Shown: positions 16,229 through 26,441, counted from the first letter of the stretch. The stretch is 64,000 bases of DNA from Brucella tritici (GCF_008932295.1 NZ_WBWA01000006.1:1-64000); one strand, 5' to 3'. The notes: generated by a model from the sequence alone, not told the origin. Translations and numbers: made by a program.

Positions 16229-16726
16229 TCAGATCCCGCCAAGCCTTATTGTCGATGCCCTTGTAATGGTCGTGTCCGGAAGCGGCAGGCCCGTCATCAG
16301 GTTCCAGATCGGCAGGTTTTGCGCGTTGTAGCGGATCGTCACCGTGAACTGGTTCGGGTCCGACTGGGCATTGTCGACATTCACCTGCATCTTCGCCGGA
16401 TCGATCAGCGAATATTTTGCCGCGTTTTTCTGGATGTAGGTTGTCGCCAGCGTCAGCCGCTCCGGGGGATCGATACCCGCCAGCGCGGTGCGCGTGGCGT
16501 CAGCCGCAAGCTGCTGCACGGCATTCGCCACGCCCAGATAAAGGCCGAAGGCGATCATGCCCATCAGTATCAGAAGAAAAACCGGCGCCAATATTGCGAA
16601 TTCGACCGCTGCAGTGCCGCTTTTATTTCGCTTGAAAAATAACAATGGAGGTATTCTTCGGTGCAGGCTTGAAAACCTGCCCGATATGAATGAAAACCTT
16701 TTCCGCCCCATAATAAGGTAAGCCAT
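16229..16726 (-). CDS. TadE-family minor pseudopilin
   Basis: A 165-residue protein. After a basic N-terminus comes NKSGTAAVEFAILAPVFLLILMGMIAFGLYLG (about residues 38-70), in which the glutamate within a hydrophobic helix (AAVEFAILAP) is the TadE pilin signature. The rest is a small periplasmic domain. The ATG at 16726 has a strong GGGAGGG 4 bases before it and is preferred to one 19 codons upstream. It forms a two-gene unit with the TadG-like gene, probably supplying a partner minor pilin. The role in this organism is unknown. Confidence 0.78.
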   Translation of the reverse strand: MAYLIMGRKRFSFISGRFSSLHRRIPPLLFFKRNKSGTAAVEFAILAPVFLLILMGMIAFGLYLGVANAVQQLAADATRTALAGIDPPERLTLATTYIQKNAAKYSLIDPAKMQVNVDNAQSDPNQFTVTIRYNAQNLPIWNLMTGLPLPDTTITRASTIRLGGI

Positions 16727-17224
16727 TTGCCCTCCCGTCCAAGAGCATTGAAACCTTATTTCCATGTCAATTCGAAGCAACATGCATCATGCATGCGCCG
16801 ACCATCCGCCTTTGCGGACAGGTCACGTTTTAAATTCTTCCATCTACTTTCAGATGTGATTTCCCGATCTTATTTAATCAGGAGATAATTTAAGAACACT
16901 TAATTACTGCAATCAGTTTGTTTCTAATGGAAAATTCCAAAAGAATAACTGCAAGTTGTATATTGGTGCCAACTTGGTTCTCTTCATCGCTTGCTTTCGC
17001 ACCATGATCGGAAGCAACCAGAGGCATCCATCCCTTTGTGGCACCGACAATTATTGCATGACAAATAATTAAGATGAAATCCTGAGCTTTCAGGGATAGA
17101 TATCCCGTCAGCGATCCATAGTGGGCAAGTATTGTCTCGCTTTGGTTGCATGCGACAGAGAATTTGCGGGACATATTAATGAATCTCCGGAGATCGGAGG
17201 TTCTGAAAGCTAGAGGGTTTGAGG
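16727..17224. other. 498-base AT-richer intergenic region, no gene seen
   Basis: This divergent region separates the TadE gene from the MacA gene. A 94-codon minus frame (16890-17174) lacks a ribosome site and family features and was not accepted. The palindrome GGGATAGATATCCC at 17093-17106 and a small CCTGA/TCAGG hairpin just before it are the only structures noticed. The promoters of both flanking units presumably lie here. Confidence 0.5.
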
Positions 17225-18472
17225 GTGCTTACAACTTCCGATTCTTCCAAAACCGGGCAGCGGACGGCACCTTCGCAGAAGCGCGCGCGCAGCAAGGCGC
17301 GCCGCTGGTGGCTCTGGCTTGTCATTGCGGCAATCGTGGCTGGCGCGGGCTGGTATTTTTACGGATCAGGCCAGGCAGACGGCCAGAAGACGAGTTATCT
17401 GGCCGAGACAGTCACACGTGGCAATATCGAAAACGCCATTACCGCCGTCGGCACACTCAGTGCGCTGCGCAGCATCAATGTCGGCGCGCAGGTTTCCGGC
17501 CAGCTTAAAAGCGTGAAAGTCGAAGTGGGCGATCAGGTCAAGCAGGGCCAGCTTATCGCCGAAATCGACCCATCACCCTTCGAGAAAAAGGTGGAAATCG
17601 CGAGCGCCCAGCTCGACAATCTCAAGGCACAGCTTTTGAGCAAGGAAGCCCAGCTAACGCTCAAAAAGGCCAATGCGGCGCGACAGCGCTCGCTTCTGGC
17701 CACGCGCGGCGTATCCCAATCCACCGTCGATCAGGCCGATGCCGATCTCGCCATGGCCGATGCGGATGTGAAGGCGCTCGGCGCGCAGATCCGCCAGCAG
17801 GAAGCCCAGCTTGCCAGCGACAAGGTCGATCTCGGCTACACCAAGATCTACAGCCCCATGGAAGGCACGGTCGTCGATCAGGCCGCCAAGGAAGGCGAAA
17901 CGCTGAATGCCGTGCAGAGCGCACCAACCATCGTGACCGTGGCCGATCTCAAGGTCATGACCGTGGAAGCGCAGGTTTCGGAAGCCGACATCGGCAGGCT
18001 GAAGCCCGGAATGCCGGTTTATTTCACCTTGCTTGGCCAGCCGGAGAAGCGCTTTACCGGCACGCTGCGCCAGATCAAGCCGACGCCTGCGACCGAGAAC
18101 AATGTCGTGCTCTATTATGCGCTGTTCGACGTCCCGAACCCGACCGGCGAACTGATGATCAATATGAGCACGCAGGTCTATTTCATTCTTGATGAGGCGA
18201 AGGACGTATTGATCGTCCCCTCCTCCGCTCTGAACTACAAGCGCGAAGGCCCCCAGAACCAGAAAGGCAAGCCGCAGATTTCGGTCAAGGTCGTCAGTGA
18301 CAACGGCTCGATCACCGAGCGTCAGGTTCAGATCGGCGTGCGCAATCGCGTGCAGACCGAGATCAAAAGCGGCCTTGAGGAAGGCGACAAGGTTATCGTC
18401 ACCAGCGCTTCCAGCGGAGCCGAAACCGCCGCAGGGCAGCGTGGCCGCAGGCCCGGCATGCGCCTGTTCTGA
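17225..18472 (+). CDS. macA: MacA-like periplasmic adaptor subunit
   Basis: A 415-residue membrane-fusion protein. An N-terminal anchor helix ([20 protein letters not shown], about residues 26-45) is followed by a split lipoyl domain ([20 protein letters not shown] and [20 protein letters not shown]), a coiled-coil hairpin between them (about residues 120-195), and a beta-barrel domain. It links an inner-membrane MacB exporter to an outer-membrane channel. A GTG start at 17225 fits AGAGGG 7 bases upstream; a TTG two codons earlier is possible. Its stop overlaps the macB start by one base. No TolC gene is nearby. Confidence 0.87.
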   Translation: MLTTSDSSKTGQRTAPSQKRARSKARRWWLWLVIAAIVAGAGWYFYGSGQADGQKTSYLAETVTRGNIENAITAVGTLSALRSINVGAQVSGQLKSVKVEVGDQVKQGQLIAEIDPSPFEKKVEIASAQLDNLKAQLLSKEAQLTLKKANAARQRSLLATRGVSQSTVDQADADLAMADADVKALGAQIRQQEAQLASDKVDLGYTKIYSPMEGTVVDQAAKEGETLNAVQSAPTIVTVADLKVMTVEAQVSEADIGRLKPGMPVYFTLLGQPEKRFTGTLRQIKPTPATENNVVLYYALFDVPNPTGELMINMSTQVYFILDEAKDVLIVPSSALNYKREGPQNQKGKPQISVKVVSDNGSITERQVQIGVRNRVQTEIKSGLEEGDKVIVTSASSGAETAAGQRGRRPGMRLF

Positions 18473-20427
18473 TGAGCCGCCTCATGACCGAAACGCCGCT
18501 TATCAGACTGGATGATATCCGCAAGACCTATCACAATGGCGACCTAGCCGTTGAGGTACTGCACGGCATCACGCTCGATATTCAGGCCGGGGAGTTCGTC
18601 GCGATCATGGGCGCCTCCGGCTCCGGCAAATCGACGCTGATGAACATTCTGGGCTGTCTCGATAGCCCGAGCGGCGGACAATATCTGCTTGATGGCGAGG
18701 ACGTCTCGACACTGGATGCCGATGCGCTTGCAGCATTGCGCCGCCGAACCTTCGGCTTCGTCTTCCAGAGCTATAATCTTATCTCGACCTCGACTGCGCA
18801 GGAAAACGTCGAAGTGCCCGCAATCTATGCGGGCCTGCCGGCATCGGAGCGCCATGCACGCGCCGCAGAGTTGCTCAATTCGCTGAAGCTCGGCGACCGC
18901 CTCGATCATCGTCCGAACCAGCTTTCCGGCGGCCAGCAGCAGCGCGTTTCCATCGCCCGCGCGCTCATGAATGGCGGGCGTATCATCCTTGCCGATGAGC
19001 CTACCGGCGCACTCGACAGCCAGAGCGGCGAGGATGTGATGGAATTGCTGCGCTCCATGCACGCGCAGGGTCATACCGTCATCGTCATCACACATGCCCG
19101 CGAAGTAGCTGAACGCGCCGATCGGCTGATCGAAATCCGCGACGGCCAAATACTCTCCGATACTGTGAAGCGCGCCATTCCCGATACGCAGGCACCATTC
19201 CGGTTGCAGGAGAGCCTTGAAGTCAACTCCGCCCGCATTGCCGATGTTTCGGAAGCGGTCAAGATGGCCATGCGCGCCTTGCGTGCCAACATCTTCCGGA
19301 CAATTCTCACCCTGCTCGGCATCATCATCGGCGTCAGTTCCGTGGTGACGATGCTCGCCATCGGCACCGGCGCGCAGAACTCGATTCTCGACCGCATCAA
19401 TGCGATGGGCACCGATCTCATTCTGGTGCGTCCCTCCATGGCGAGTTTCCGCGGCACAGGCTCGATAGCGACACTGGTTCCCGAAGATGCCACTGCCATT
19501 CTGGAGCTGCCGAACATCAAAACCGCTGTCCCCGAAGTCACCGGCACCGTGACGCTGCGCCGTGGCAATGTCGATTACCAATCGCAGGCAAACGGGACTG
19601 TTCCTGCCTTTTCCGAAGCCAAATCGTGGAAGGTTGCCACCGGCGACTTCATCAGCCAGAGCGATCTGGATAATTATGCGCCCGTCGCAGTGCTGGGCAA
19701 AACGGTCGTCAACACGCTGTTCCCCGATGGCAGCAATCCTATCGGGCAGTATATCCTGATCCAGAAGATTCCGTTTCAGGTGATCGGAACTCTTGAACCG
19801 AAAGGCGCAGGCTTTGGCGGTTCGGATCAGGACGATGTGGTGATCGTGCCGCTCTCCACCGGCAATCTGCGGCTGTTTGGCCAGAAATATGTGCGCACCA
19901 TCACCGTGCAGGTGAAGGATTCCGACCTCATCAACACGACGCAGGAACAGATTCAGGACCTGCTGGACCAGCGCCACAAGAAGCAGGACACGATGATAAC
20001 CAACATGTCGTCCATCCGCGAGGACGCGACGGCAATGGGCAATACGATGACGCTGTTTCTGGGGTCCGTTGCTGCAATCTCGCTTCTGGTCGGCGGCATC
20101 GGCGTCATGAACATCATGCTGGTGAGCGTGACGGAACGCACCCGCGAGATTGGCGTGCGGATGGCAACCGGCGCAAGGCGGCGTGATATTCTGCTGCAAT
20201 TCATCACCGAGGCATTGACCGTCTCGGCCATTGGCGGTGCATTTGGCGTCGTGATCGGGCTTGGCGCTGCGGCCATCGCTGGCTGGGCCGGTCTTTCCGT
20301 CGGCTATAGTGTCGGGCCTGTCCTGCTGGCCTTCGCCTGCGCTTTCGCCACCGGCCTGATCTTCGGCTTCCTGCCCGCGCGCAAGGCTTCCCGCCTGCTC
20401 CCGGCTGTGGCACTGTCTTCTGAATAA
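18472..20427 (+). CDS. macB: MacB-like ABC transporter (ATPase-permease fusion)
   Basis: A 651-residue protein. Residues 1-230 form the ATPase: Walker [17 protein letters not shown]-loop [10 protein letters not shown], signature [15 protein letters not shown], and Walker [13 protein letters not shown]. The C-terminal half has a first helix (about residues 275-295, [18 protein letters not shown]), a large periplasmic domain, and three C-terminal helices with the FtsX-like [19 protein letters not shown]. This is the MacB architecture for mechanotransmission-driven export of antibiotics, toxins or siderophores. It is translationally coupled to macA. The substrate is unknown. Confidence 0.9.
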   Translation: MSRLMTETPLIRLDDIRKTYHNGDLAVEVLHGITLDIQAGEFVAIMGASGSGKSTLMNILGCLDSPSGGQYLLDGEDVSTLDADALAALRRRTFGFVFQSYNLISTSTAQENVEVPAIYAGLPASERHARAAELLNSLKLGDRLDHRPNQLSGGQQQRVSIARALMNGGRIILADEPTGALDSQSGEDVMELLRSMHAQGHTVIVITHAREVAERADRLIEIRDGQILSDTVKRAIPDTQAPFRLQESLEVNSARIADVSEAVKMAMRALRANIFRTILTLLGIIIGVSSVVTMLAIGTGAQNSILDRINAMGTDLILVRPSMASFRGTGSIATLVPEDATAILELPNIKTAVPEVTGTVTLRRGNVDYQSQANGTVPAFSEAKSWKVATGDFISQSDLDNYAPVAVLGKTVVNTLFPDGSNPIGQYILIQKIPFQVIGTLEPKGAGFGGSDQDDVVIVPLSTGNLRLFGQKYVRTITVQVKDSDLINTTQEQIQDLLDQRHKKQDTMITNMSSIREDATAMGNTMTLFLGSVAAISLLVGGIGVMNIMLVSVTERTREIGVRMATGARRRDILLQFITEALTVSAIGGAFGVVIGLGAAAIAGWAGLSVGYSVGPVLLAFACAFATGLIFGFLPARKASRLLPAVALSSE

Positions 20428-20455
20428 CCAATACAAACCGGAAGGCAGTGCAGCG

Positions 20456-21232
20456 ATGATTCTCCTCAAGCGAGGCCTGTCCGTCGCAGCCATAACGCTT
20501 GCTGCGATAGCTGCGCTGACGCAGCCGGGCCGCACGGAAACCTGCAACCGCCAAACCTTTGAAAATACAAACTACATCATCTGCGATGCAAAGGCGGATG
20601 GCGCAAGCTTGCATCTGTTCTGGAAAAATGGCGACGACGAGCCCTATCGCAATTTTTCAAAAGTAGCTGACGCTGCTGCAAGTCGCGGCAAGACACTGGT
20701 TTTCGCGCTCAATGCCGGCATGTATCAGCCTGATTTTTCGCCGATGGGCCTCTATGTCGAAAATGGCCGTGAGCTTAGCCCGGCAAGCAAAACAACGCCT
20801 GTTCGTGGGTCCGGGCCCGTACCGAACTTTTACAAGAAGCCGAACGGCATCTTCTATCTCGGCGACAAGGGCGCGGAAATCCTGCCGACAGACCGTTTCC
20901 TGAAACAAAAGATCAAGCCGCAACTGGCCACCCAGTCCGGGCCGATGCTGGTTATCCGCAACAGGATCAATCCGATTTTCATCGTCGGCTCAACCGACAG
21001 GACCCGGCGCAGCGGCGTCGGTGTTTGCAATGGCGGCGCGATCCGATTCGCGGTCAGCGAAGACGCGGTCAATTTCCACGATTTCGCAAAATTGTTTCGA
21101 GACCATCTCCAATGCCCCAACGCCCTGTTTCTCGACGGCGGTGGCGGTGCAGGCATCTACGTTCCAGTGCTGGAGCGAAACGACATATCCTGGCACGGCG
21201 GCTACGGCCCGATCTTCGGGTTTGTGGAGTAA
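20456..21232 (+). CDS. Phosphodiester glycosidase family (DUF2233) secreted protein
   Basis: A 258-residue exported protein. The signal peptide occupies about residues 1-27 (SVAAITLAAIAALTQPGRTE). The NAGMY motif in LVFALNAGMYQPDFSPMGLYVENG and the later FLDGGGGAGIYVP are characteristic of the NAGPA/DUF2233 fold, which hydrolyses phosphodiester-linked sugars. It follows macB by 28 bases on the same strand and could be co-transcribed, suggesting envelope glycan or exopolysaccharide remodelling linked to the efflux pair. The substrate is unknown. Confidence 0.8.
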   Translation: MILLKRGLSVAAITLAAIAALTQPGRTETCNRQTFENTNYIICDAKADGASLHLFWKNGDDEPYRNFSKVADAAASRGKTLVFALNAGMYQPDFSPMGLYVENGRELSPASKTTPVRGSGPVPNFYKKPNGIFYLGDKGAEILPTDRFLKQKIKPQLATQSGPMLVIRNRINPIFIVGSTDRTRRSGVGVCNGGAIRFAVSEDAVNFHDFAKLFRDHLQCPNALFLDGGGGAGIYVPVLERNDISWHGGYGPIFGFVE

Positions 21233-21253
21233 TGTTGAATCGGCAGGAAATGA

Positions 21254-21282
21254 AAGGCCGGTCTGATCTCCAGACCGGCCTT
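21254..21282. terminator. Bidirectional terminator
   Basis: AAGGCCGGTCTG and CAGACCGGCCTT pair around a short loop (ATCTC). It lies between the convergent glycosidase gene and tonB. Confidence 0.85.
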
Positions 21283-21304
21283 CAGATAATGCATTCTGCA
21301 TTGC

Positions 21305-22282
21305 TTACTTGAACAGCAGCGGCAAGGTGATTGGCATACGCGCCTTGGCAATGGCCGCAGGCGGAGCAGGAACCGGCGAAGCTCGACGCGCTGCTTCCAG
21401 TGCAAGCTGATCGACCTCCGAATTACCGGACGAACCGGCCAGCTTGACCGAAAGCACGTTGCCAGACGGATCAATCACAAAGTTGATGACCACGCGTCCT
21501 TTGGCGTTGCGTGCCTTGCGCTGCATGAAACGCGTGTTACGCGCCATATGAGCATTCATCTTCGCCTGCCATTTGTTGGAGGCGACGCCCGCCGACGCAG
21601 AATTCTCGCCACGACGGTTCGCAGCAGCCTTCTCGCCCGCATCTGCATCCATGCGCGGCGCTGCCGCCTGACGGGTTTCCGGTGCTTTCTCGGCCTTCTT
21701 GGGCTTGGGCTTCTCGACCTTGGGTTGCTTCGGCTTTTCCGGCTTCGGCTTCTCAACCTTTTTCGGTTCTGGCTTCGGCTCCGGCTTGGGTTCCGGTTTT
21801 ACTTCCGGCTTTTCGACCGGCAGCGGAACAGCCACTTCGGGCTTTTCAGCCTCGACCACATCCGGAATGACTTCTGCCGGCTCCTGAACGGCTTGTGGTT
21901 CCGGCTCAGGCTCTGGCGGCGTCACCTCTTCCGGTTCAGGCGGTGTCGGCTTTTCCTGTACCGGTTCCGGTTGCGGGGCCGGTTCCGGCTCAGCCTGTTC
22001 CTGCGGTGCTTCAGCCGTTTCCGGCTGGGCCTCTTCCGCAACCTGCTCTTCCATCGGCGCTTCCGGCTCCGGCGCAAGTTCCACCACCATGGCGGCGACC
22101 TGTGTGCCATCGGGCTGGTCTTCTTCCTGTGCCATATGAATGGCATAGGCACCGGCGGCATGAACTGTCAGAACAAGGATGCCCGCGCCAAGCCAGCGCC
22201 CCGCATCATGCCAGAAGGAATGATGATGGGTGTCAGCCGAAGCCACCTTTACAGGAGGATGGTCGGGCGGAAGTGCATTCAT
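21305..22282 (-). CDS. tonB: TonB-family energy transducer
   Basis: A 325-residue protein. One N-terminal membrane helix (about residues 30-50, GAGILVLTVHAAGAYAIHM) is followed by a very long Pro-Glu-Lys-Pro linker (about 65-200) able to span the periplasm. A C-terminal TonB domain contains GRVVINFVIDPSGNVLSVKLAGSSG and ends VPAPPAAIAKARMPITLPLLFK. It energises TonB-dependent outer-membrane receptors for heme or siderophores. Its start overlaps the exbD stop by 4 bases. The linker repeats (PEPKPEP) are unusually extended but typical for Rhizobiales. Confidence 0.9.
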   Translation of the reverse strand: MNALPPDHPPVKVASADTHHHSFWHDAGRWLGAGILVLTVHAAGAYAIHMAQEEDQPDGTQVAAMVVELAPEPEAPMEEQVAEEAQPETAEAPQEQAEPEPAPQPEPVQEKPTPPEPEEVTPPEPEPEPQAVQEPAEVIPDVVEAEKPEVAVPLPVEKPEVKPEPKPEPKPEPKKVEKPKPEKPKQPKVEKPKPKKAEKAPETRQAAAPRMDADAGEKAAANRRGENSASAGVASNKWQAKMNAHMARNTRFMQRKARNAKGRVVINFVIDPSGNVLSVKLAGSSGNSEVDQLALEAARRASPVPAPPAAIAKARMPITLPLLFK

Positions 22283-22788
22283 TGCGCAGCTCCCTGCGCT
22301 GCGGGAGTTTGCGAAGCGGGCGCCGGTTGTGCAGGCGCACCGGCAGGTGCTGCTCCGCTCTGGTCGGCGCCGATGGTTTCAAGACCGACCAGCGCAATCT
22401 TCAGATAACCGGCTTCACGCAGAAGATTCATCACGCGCATCAATTCGCCATAGCCAACATTCTTGTCGGCACGCAGAAAGATGCGCGCTTCCTTGTTTTT
22501 CTCCGACAGGCCGTCCAGCGCCACGCCAAGGCGCTCGCGGGCAACCATATCATTGCCGACACTGATGCTGAGATCGTCCTTTAGCGTCACATAAAGCGGC
22601 TTGTCGGGACGCGGTGCGGGCGCTGCCGTCGAGGCAGGCAGATCCACCTTCACATCCACAGTCGCCAGAGGCGCTGCCACCATGAAAATGATGAGCAGAA
22701 CCAGCATGACGTCGATGAAGGGCGTCACATTGATCTCGTGGTTCAACTCGAGATCGTCGCCGCCGCCTTCGCGAACTTTACCAGCCAT
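22279..22788 (-). CDS. exbD: Biopolymer transport protein ExbD
   Basis: A 169-residue protein with one membrane helix preceded by the family motif HEINVTPFIDVMLVLLIIFMV (about residues 16-36), whose aspartate carries the proton path. A periplasmic domain contains DKPLYVTLKDDLSISVGND and IFLRADKNVGYGELM, followed by a low-complexity Ala-Pro-Gln tail (APAGAPAQPAPASQTPAAQ). It works with ExbB and TonB. It lies 5 bases after exbB and overlaps tonB by 4, so the three genes form a tight operon. Confidence 0.9.
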   Translation of the reverse strand: MAGKVREGGGDDLELNHEINVTPFIDVMLVLLIIFMVAAPLATVDVKVDLPASTAAPAPRPDKPLYVTLKDDLSISVGNDMVARERLGVALDGLSEKNKEARIFLRADKNVGYGELMRVMNLLREAGYLKIALVGLETIGADQSGAAPAGAPAQPAPASQTPAAQGAAQ

Positions 22789-22793
22789 GGCGC

Positions 22794-23798
<1,005 letters not shown>

Positions 23799-24118
23799 TT
23801 TGATCGCCTTTTGATTGTTCAAATCCGCGCGCACATGACTAAACCTTCATGCAGGCCGTCGCGCCGCCTGTTGGGCCTCTTCTTAACTCCCAATAATATG
23901 ATGACGCAAGTCATGTTTTTATTTCAAAGGTATTTTCGTCATGAAATCCAAGGGCAGACGAACATTTTTCGGCTCTCGCCTTTTTGCCAGTTGCACAATC
24001 GCGCCAAATCAGACCTGATAGGGTTAACCAAGCGCCTGAGGGTTGGATTTAAAAGAAAATTCCGGGTGCGCGGGAGGAAGTGCGGTTCCGGCCAAGCCGG
24101 GTTCTGGAGGACATGCCA
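23799..24118. other. 320-base region upstream of exbB, possible operator
   Basis: No gene is seen between exbB and the small 24119 frame. ATGACGCAAGTCAT (23901-23914) is a perfect 5-bp-arm palindrome that also satisfies the rhizobial iron-responsive TGA-N9-TCA pattern. Such a match is common by chance. The exbB promoter should lie here. It has no ICE box like that before mbfA. Confidence 0.35.
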
Positions 24119-24277
24119 ATGATGCTCAAGGATATCCAGACGCTTGAACATGCGGCGCGCACCGCCATGGCGGGAAATGACGATCCGCTGCCGGTACAGC
24201 AGCGTTCGCTGAAGCCTACACATGTCGGACTGGCCTTCATCATGCTGGCCGGAGCGGCTTATTTGCTGCTCGCCTGA
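24119..24277 (+). CDS. Small single-helix membrane protein, unknown
   Basis: A 52-residue product. The ATG at 24119 has GGAGG 8 bases upstream. The N-terminal part is polar (DIQTLEHAARTAMAG), a Pro/Gln stretch follows, and the C-terminus is one hydrophobic helix (HVGLAFIMLAGAAYLLLA) ending the protein, as in tail-anchored peptides. No family was recognised. It stands alone on the plus strand between the exbB promoter region and the PRC gene. Confidence 0.5.
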   Translation: MMLKDIQTLEHAARTAMAGNDDPLPVQQRSLKPTHVGLAFIMLAGAAYLLLA

Positions 24278-24376
24278 AGCAAAGCGTTTCAACCCAGAAG
24301 AGCGCTCGCCCCATTTTCGCCACATGGAAACCACGTGTTTCACAATTTCGACGCCTGAATAACACAGAGTTTGAGC

Positions 24377-24401
24377 GGAACTGAAACCGTTTCACCTCGT
24401 T
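24377..24401 (+). promoter_or_regulatory. EcfG-type (general stress) promoter for the PRC-barrel gene
   Basis: GGAAC (24377-24381), 16 bases, then CGTT (24398-24401) matches the alphaproteobacterial EcfG consensus GGAAC-N16/17-CGTT exactly. It lies 68 bases before the PRC-barrel start, and the ecfG gene is 4 kb away. Confidence 0.75.
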
Positions 24402-24468
24402 TTTTCTCCTGTTAACGGCGAGATTGGCTCTCGCCTTCGGTTTGCCTTAATTACCGACAGGAGTTTCC

Positions 24469-25323
24469 ATGAAAAGACTTCTCGCCTCTACGGCTCTTGC
24501 TGTGCTGATCGCCCTGCCCGCTTTCGCGCAGGATGCTTCACCGGTTTTCTCCGACCAGAAACAGGAAAAGCCGGTTGCCAGCGAGAACGGATATTTCGTG
24601 GCATCGCCCGGCCAGTTGCTGGTGTCAGGCTTTGTCGGACAGGCGGTCTATAACGGCCCTTCCAACGATGCCGCGAATATCGGGACGGTCAACGACATGA
24701 TCCTTGGTGCCGATGGCAGCCCGCAGGCGATTGTCATCGGGGTCGGCGGCTTTCTCGGCGTCGGAGAGAAAAATGTCGCAATCGGCTTCGACCGTCTGTC
24801 ATGGGTGGTTCGTGATGACGGCAAGCGCTGGTTGATCGTGGACGCGACCAAGGAACAGCTTGAAAAGGCACCGGCATTCGACCGCAGCGCAGTTTTCGAG
24901 GCGGATGGTGCGCCGCGCACCGATCCGCCCGCCGCCGCAAAGACGATCACCACGCAGAAGGCGGACAGGGTCATGCCCGATGGCATGAAGCCGGTTCCCT
25001 CCGAAGGACTAAGTGCGGACAAGCTGATCGGCGCAACGGTTTTCGGCGCGGATGAAACGAAGATCGGAACGGTCGGCGATGTCCTGATGACCGCCGACGG
25101 ACAGACCGAGGCCTTCGTTGTCGATGTGGGCGGTTTCCTTGGCATCAATTCCAAGCCGGTGGCTGTTTCCATCGCCAATCTCGACGTTGCGACCGGCAAG
25201 GACGACAAGATGAGCGTCTTCACACAGTTCACCAAGGAGCAGCTACAGGCGCAGCCTGCCTATTCGAACGCAGCCTATAAAAAGGACCCGGAAGGCACGA
25301 TTCTTCACGGAGAAGCGGAGTAA
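24469..25323 (+). CDS. Exported protein with two PRC-barrel domains
   Basis: A 284-residue protein. It has a signal peptide (about residues 1-22, LASTALAVLIALPAFAQ) and two PRC-barrel-like repeats. The first is at about 45-120 (LVSGFVGQAVYNG to AIVIGVGGFLGVGEKNVAIGF). The second is at about 180-255 (LIGATVFGADETKIGTVGDVL to VDVGGFLGINSKPVAVSI). PRC barrels bind partner proteins or nucleic acid; exported double-PRC proteins are common general-stress genes in Rhizobiales. The EcfG-type promoter upstream supports that. The biochemical role is unknown. GACAGGAG precedes the ATG. Confidence 0.8.
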   Translation: MKRLLASTALAVLIALPAFAQDASPVFSDQKQEKPVASENGYFVASPGQLLVSGFVGQAVYNGPSNDAANIGTVNDMILGADGSPQAIVIGVGGFLGVGEKNVAIGFDRLSWVVRDDGKRWLIVDATKEQLEKAPAFDRSAVFEADGAPRTDPPAAAKTITTQKADRVMPDGMKPVPSEGLSADKLIGATVFGADETKIGTVGDVLMTADGQTEAFVVDVGGFLGINSKPVAVSIANLDVATGKDDKMSVFTQFTKEQLQAQPAYSNAAYKKDPEGTILHGEAE

Positions 25324-25385
25324 GGCAACGATATTTGCGGAAGCATGTCCTGCAATGCTTCCGCACCTTCCGGCTACTTATGCGA

Positions 25386-25490
25386 GGGCGCTGAGATGCT
25401 AACGCATCACGCCCTGAAAATGCTCAATCGCCGCACAGGCTTAACCAAAACTCCATGAGTCAAACTCATCGAGTTTTGGCATTACTCCAC
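25386..25490 (+). repeat. CGCCCTGAAAATGC repeat, copy 1
   Basis: The core CACGCCCTGAAAATGCTCAA is followed by TCGCCGCACAGGCTTAACC and a strong hairpin: CCAAAACTC (25445-25453) with GAGTTTTGG (25471-25479), plus inner ATGAG/CTCAT. Two more copies lie at 33854 and 47234. This copy is intergenic, after the PRC gene. Confidence 0.75.
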
Positions 25491-25622
25491 CATTTACCAT
25501 GACTTGCAACAACCGGCCGGTATTGTTGCTGCTGATGGCTTTGCGTGCAACCATTAGGCCAGCCGCACGTTATCCGGACAACCCATTCGAACGACAACCA
25601 GAGAATAAACAGGAGAGCTGAT

Positions 25623-25976
25623 ATGGCGCGTGCATCCGCGAAAACGAGCAAGATCGAAGAAAAGATCGAGGAAGCGCTGACCGATGCCAGCACGGAAGAC
25701 CTTCAGGCTCAGGTCGAGCAACTGAAGGAAGATATTGCCGCCATTGCGGCAACACTTGCCAATCTCGGTTCGCAGACAGTCCGCGACGCAAAACGCAGCG
25801 CAAAGGAAACCTACAAGAGCGCCTATGTTCAGGGCGAGGACGCCATCGACGATCTGCGCAACAAGGCGCAGGATGTTGAAGCCCAGCTAACGGCAACGGT
25901 GCGCGAACGCCCGATTGCCTCGCTCGCCACTGCACTCGGCGTCGGCTATCTGCTGGCCCTGCTCTCGCGCCGCTGA
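25623..25976 (+). CDS. DUF883/YqjD-ElaB-like stress protein
   Basis: A 117-residue protein. A long amphipathic helical region has heptad features (KIEEKIEEALTDASTEDLQAQVEQLKEDI, about residues 10-40). A single C-terminal membrane helix at about 100-114 is framed by RERPIASLATALGVGYLLALLSRR. This is the YqjD/ElaB layout of inner-membrane, ribosome-associated stress proteins. GGAGAG precedes the ATG at 25623. The next gene, 8 bases downstream, encodes a YqjE-like protein, the same pairing as yqjD-yqjE in enterobacteria. Confidence 0.8.
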   Translation: MARASAKTSKIEEKIEEALTDASTEDLQAQVEQLKEDIAAIAATLANLGSQTVRDAKRSAKETYKSAYVQGEDAIDDLRNKAQDVEAQLTATVRERPIASLATALGVGYLLALLSRR

Positions 25977-25984
25977 GGCGGATC

Positions 25985-26425
25985 ATGCTGAAAGCTCTCA
26001 TGCCCCTTTTGGCCGCAATGGCAGGCGAGGAAATGAAATTCGTCGCGGGTCAAACCAAACGTGCGGCGATTTTCGGAGCGGCCATCGCCGTCTTCGCGAT
26101 CATTGCGATCACCTTCTTCTGCGTCGCCGCCTTTCTGGCCCTGGCGCAGAACTATGGCGGGCCGCTGGCGGCTCTCATCCTCGCTGCCTTGTCGCTGATT
26201 TTGGCGCTTCTCATTCTCGCAGTCCTGAAAATTCAGGCTGCATCCGAGGCCAAGAAGCGCAAGCAGAAAATGGAGGCCGACAAATCGGCAATGGTGGCAA
26301 CGGCTGCAATCGCAACCGTGCCTGCCATTCTCAAACGGCCCATCCTGGCCGCCGCCCTGCCGCTTGCAGGCATCGCTCTGGTCTCGCTGCTTTCTGACAA
26401 GAAAAAACGTCCGCCGCAGAGCTGA
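25985..26425 (+). CDS. Phage holin family/YqjE-like membrane protein (DUF1469)
   Basis: A 146-residue protein with two adjacent membrane helices at about residues 30-50 (FGAAIAVFAIIAITFFCVAAF) and 60-85, then a basic linker (EAKKRKQKMEAD) and a Lys-rich tail (SDKKKRPPQS). A further weakly hydrophobic segment at about 115-135 may associate with the membrane. It is probably co-transcribed with the YqjD-like gene. Proteins of this type accompany YqjD in stationary-phase membranes; the function is not established. Confidence 0.75.
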   Translation: MLKALMPLLAAMAGEEMKFVAGQTKRAAIFGAAIAVFAIIAITFFCVAAFLALAQNYGGPLAALILAALSLILALLILAVLKIQAASEAKKRKQKMEADKSAMVATAAIATVPAILKRPILAAALPLAGIALVSLLSDKKKRPPQS

Positions 26426-26441
26426 TCGCTTTACGCTACCG

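Noticed and set aside
16890-17174. A 94-codon minus-strand frame upstream of macA
   Set aside because: No ribosome site, no recognisable motif, AT-rich intergenic composition and odd residue use. Treated as chance.
18544-20547. A 667-codon antisense frame inside macB
   Set aside because: A mirror frame of a strongly supported ABC transporter gene, composed of residues typical of shadow frames (many His, Arg, Gln, Asp).
23899-23913. TGA-N9-TCA match to a RirA-type iron box before exbB
   Set aside because: The pattern has only six fixed bases and is expected often by chance. The palindrome is short, and no second site supports it. Kept only as a note in the intergenic entry.
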